Source: Pseudomonas sp. Q11 (GTDB lineage: Bacteria > Pseudomonadota > Gammaproteobacteria > Pseudomonadales > Pseudomonadaceae). Taken from it: a stretch of DNA of 64,000 nucleotides. The notes beneath the pieces are model-generated. The model saw nothing but the letters and a program-made list of their open reading frames with translations. It had not been told where the DNA came from and ran no database searches. The stretch lies in NCBI RefSeq assembly GCF_024494355.1, contig NZ_JAKNQY010000002.1, forward strand, positions 1 through 64,000, read 5' to 3'. This document shows, in pieces, positions 63,976 to 64,000 of this stretch (its first letter is position 1; every line of letters begins with the position of its first letter). Both the position numbers and the translations under genes were made by a program.

Positions 63976-64000
63976 AAAATCTATCATGGCAGTTGAACTT

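Overview
The window is chromosomal DNA of a Pseudomonas, most likely of the P. fluorescens group. Supporting signs are an RsmE-type CsrA protein, a DUF1654 protein, Pseudomonas REP elements, and the gene order thrS-infC-rpmI-rplT-pheS-pheT-ihfA-merR-tRNA-Pro. Its first 55 bases match the sense strand of Pseudomonas 16S rRNA and stop abruptly, so the left edge may be a relic or an assembly join.

Region 1 (0.1-20.3 kb) is core genome. It holds a small membrane protein, rsmE, a SPOR-type lipoprotein, a DUF1654-endA pair behind a strong LexA-box match, the ribose operon rbsBACRKD with a periplasmic nucleoside hydrolase, a few small conserved genes, a cold-shock protein and the translation cluster. 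The thrS leader has an anticodon-like hairpin and infC appears to use an ATT start.

Region 2 (20.3-43.5 kb) is a genomic island in tRNA-Pro(GGG). It is bounded by a perfect 41-bp repeat of the tRNA 3' part and has a decayed tyrosine integrase at its far end. It encodes a full protocatechuate 4,5-cleavage (meta) pathway: LigAB, LigC, LigI, a GalD-type tautomerase, a GalB-type hydratase and a GalC-type aldolase. It also carries an aromatic-acid transporter, a porin-like protein, a Rieske oxygenase with a VanB-type reductase, a LysR regulator, a FadL-type channel, an aldehyde dehydrogenase, a GMC oxidoreductase, an alpha/beta hydrolase, two chemoreceptors and a ZapE-like ATPase. The likely logic is uptake, then oxidation of an alcohol or aldehyde to an aromatic acid, Rieske attack to give protocatechuate (or a close relative), and ring cleavage to pyruvate and oxaloacetate.

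Region 3 (43.5-64 kb) is a second accessory catabolic block. It starts with decayed genes (a quinone-reductase fragment and a broken LysR gene) and a TetR gene. It continues with a GFA protein, an aldehyde dehydrogenase, an MFS transporter, a molybdenum hydroxylase (IorAB-like) with a triheme cytochrome c, and a zinc alcohol dehydrogenase. It ends with a CoA-dependent operon: acyl-CoA dehydrogenase, CoA ligase, citryl-CoA-lyase-like protein, thioesterase, enoyl-CoA hydratase and its own ETF. Two paralogous LacI regulators and at least six matching palindromes (CGAAAAC/GTTTTCG type) suggest one regulon. I could not identify its substrate; this is the best candidate for an undescribed pathway.
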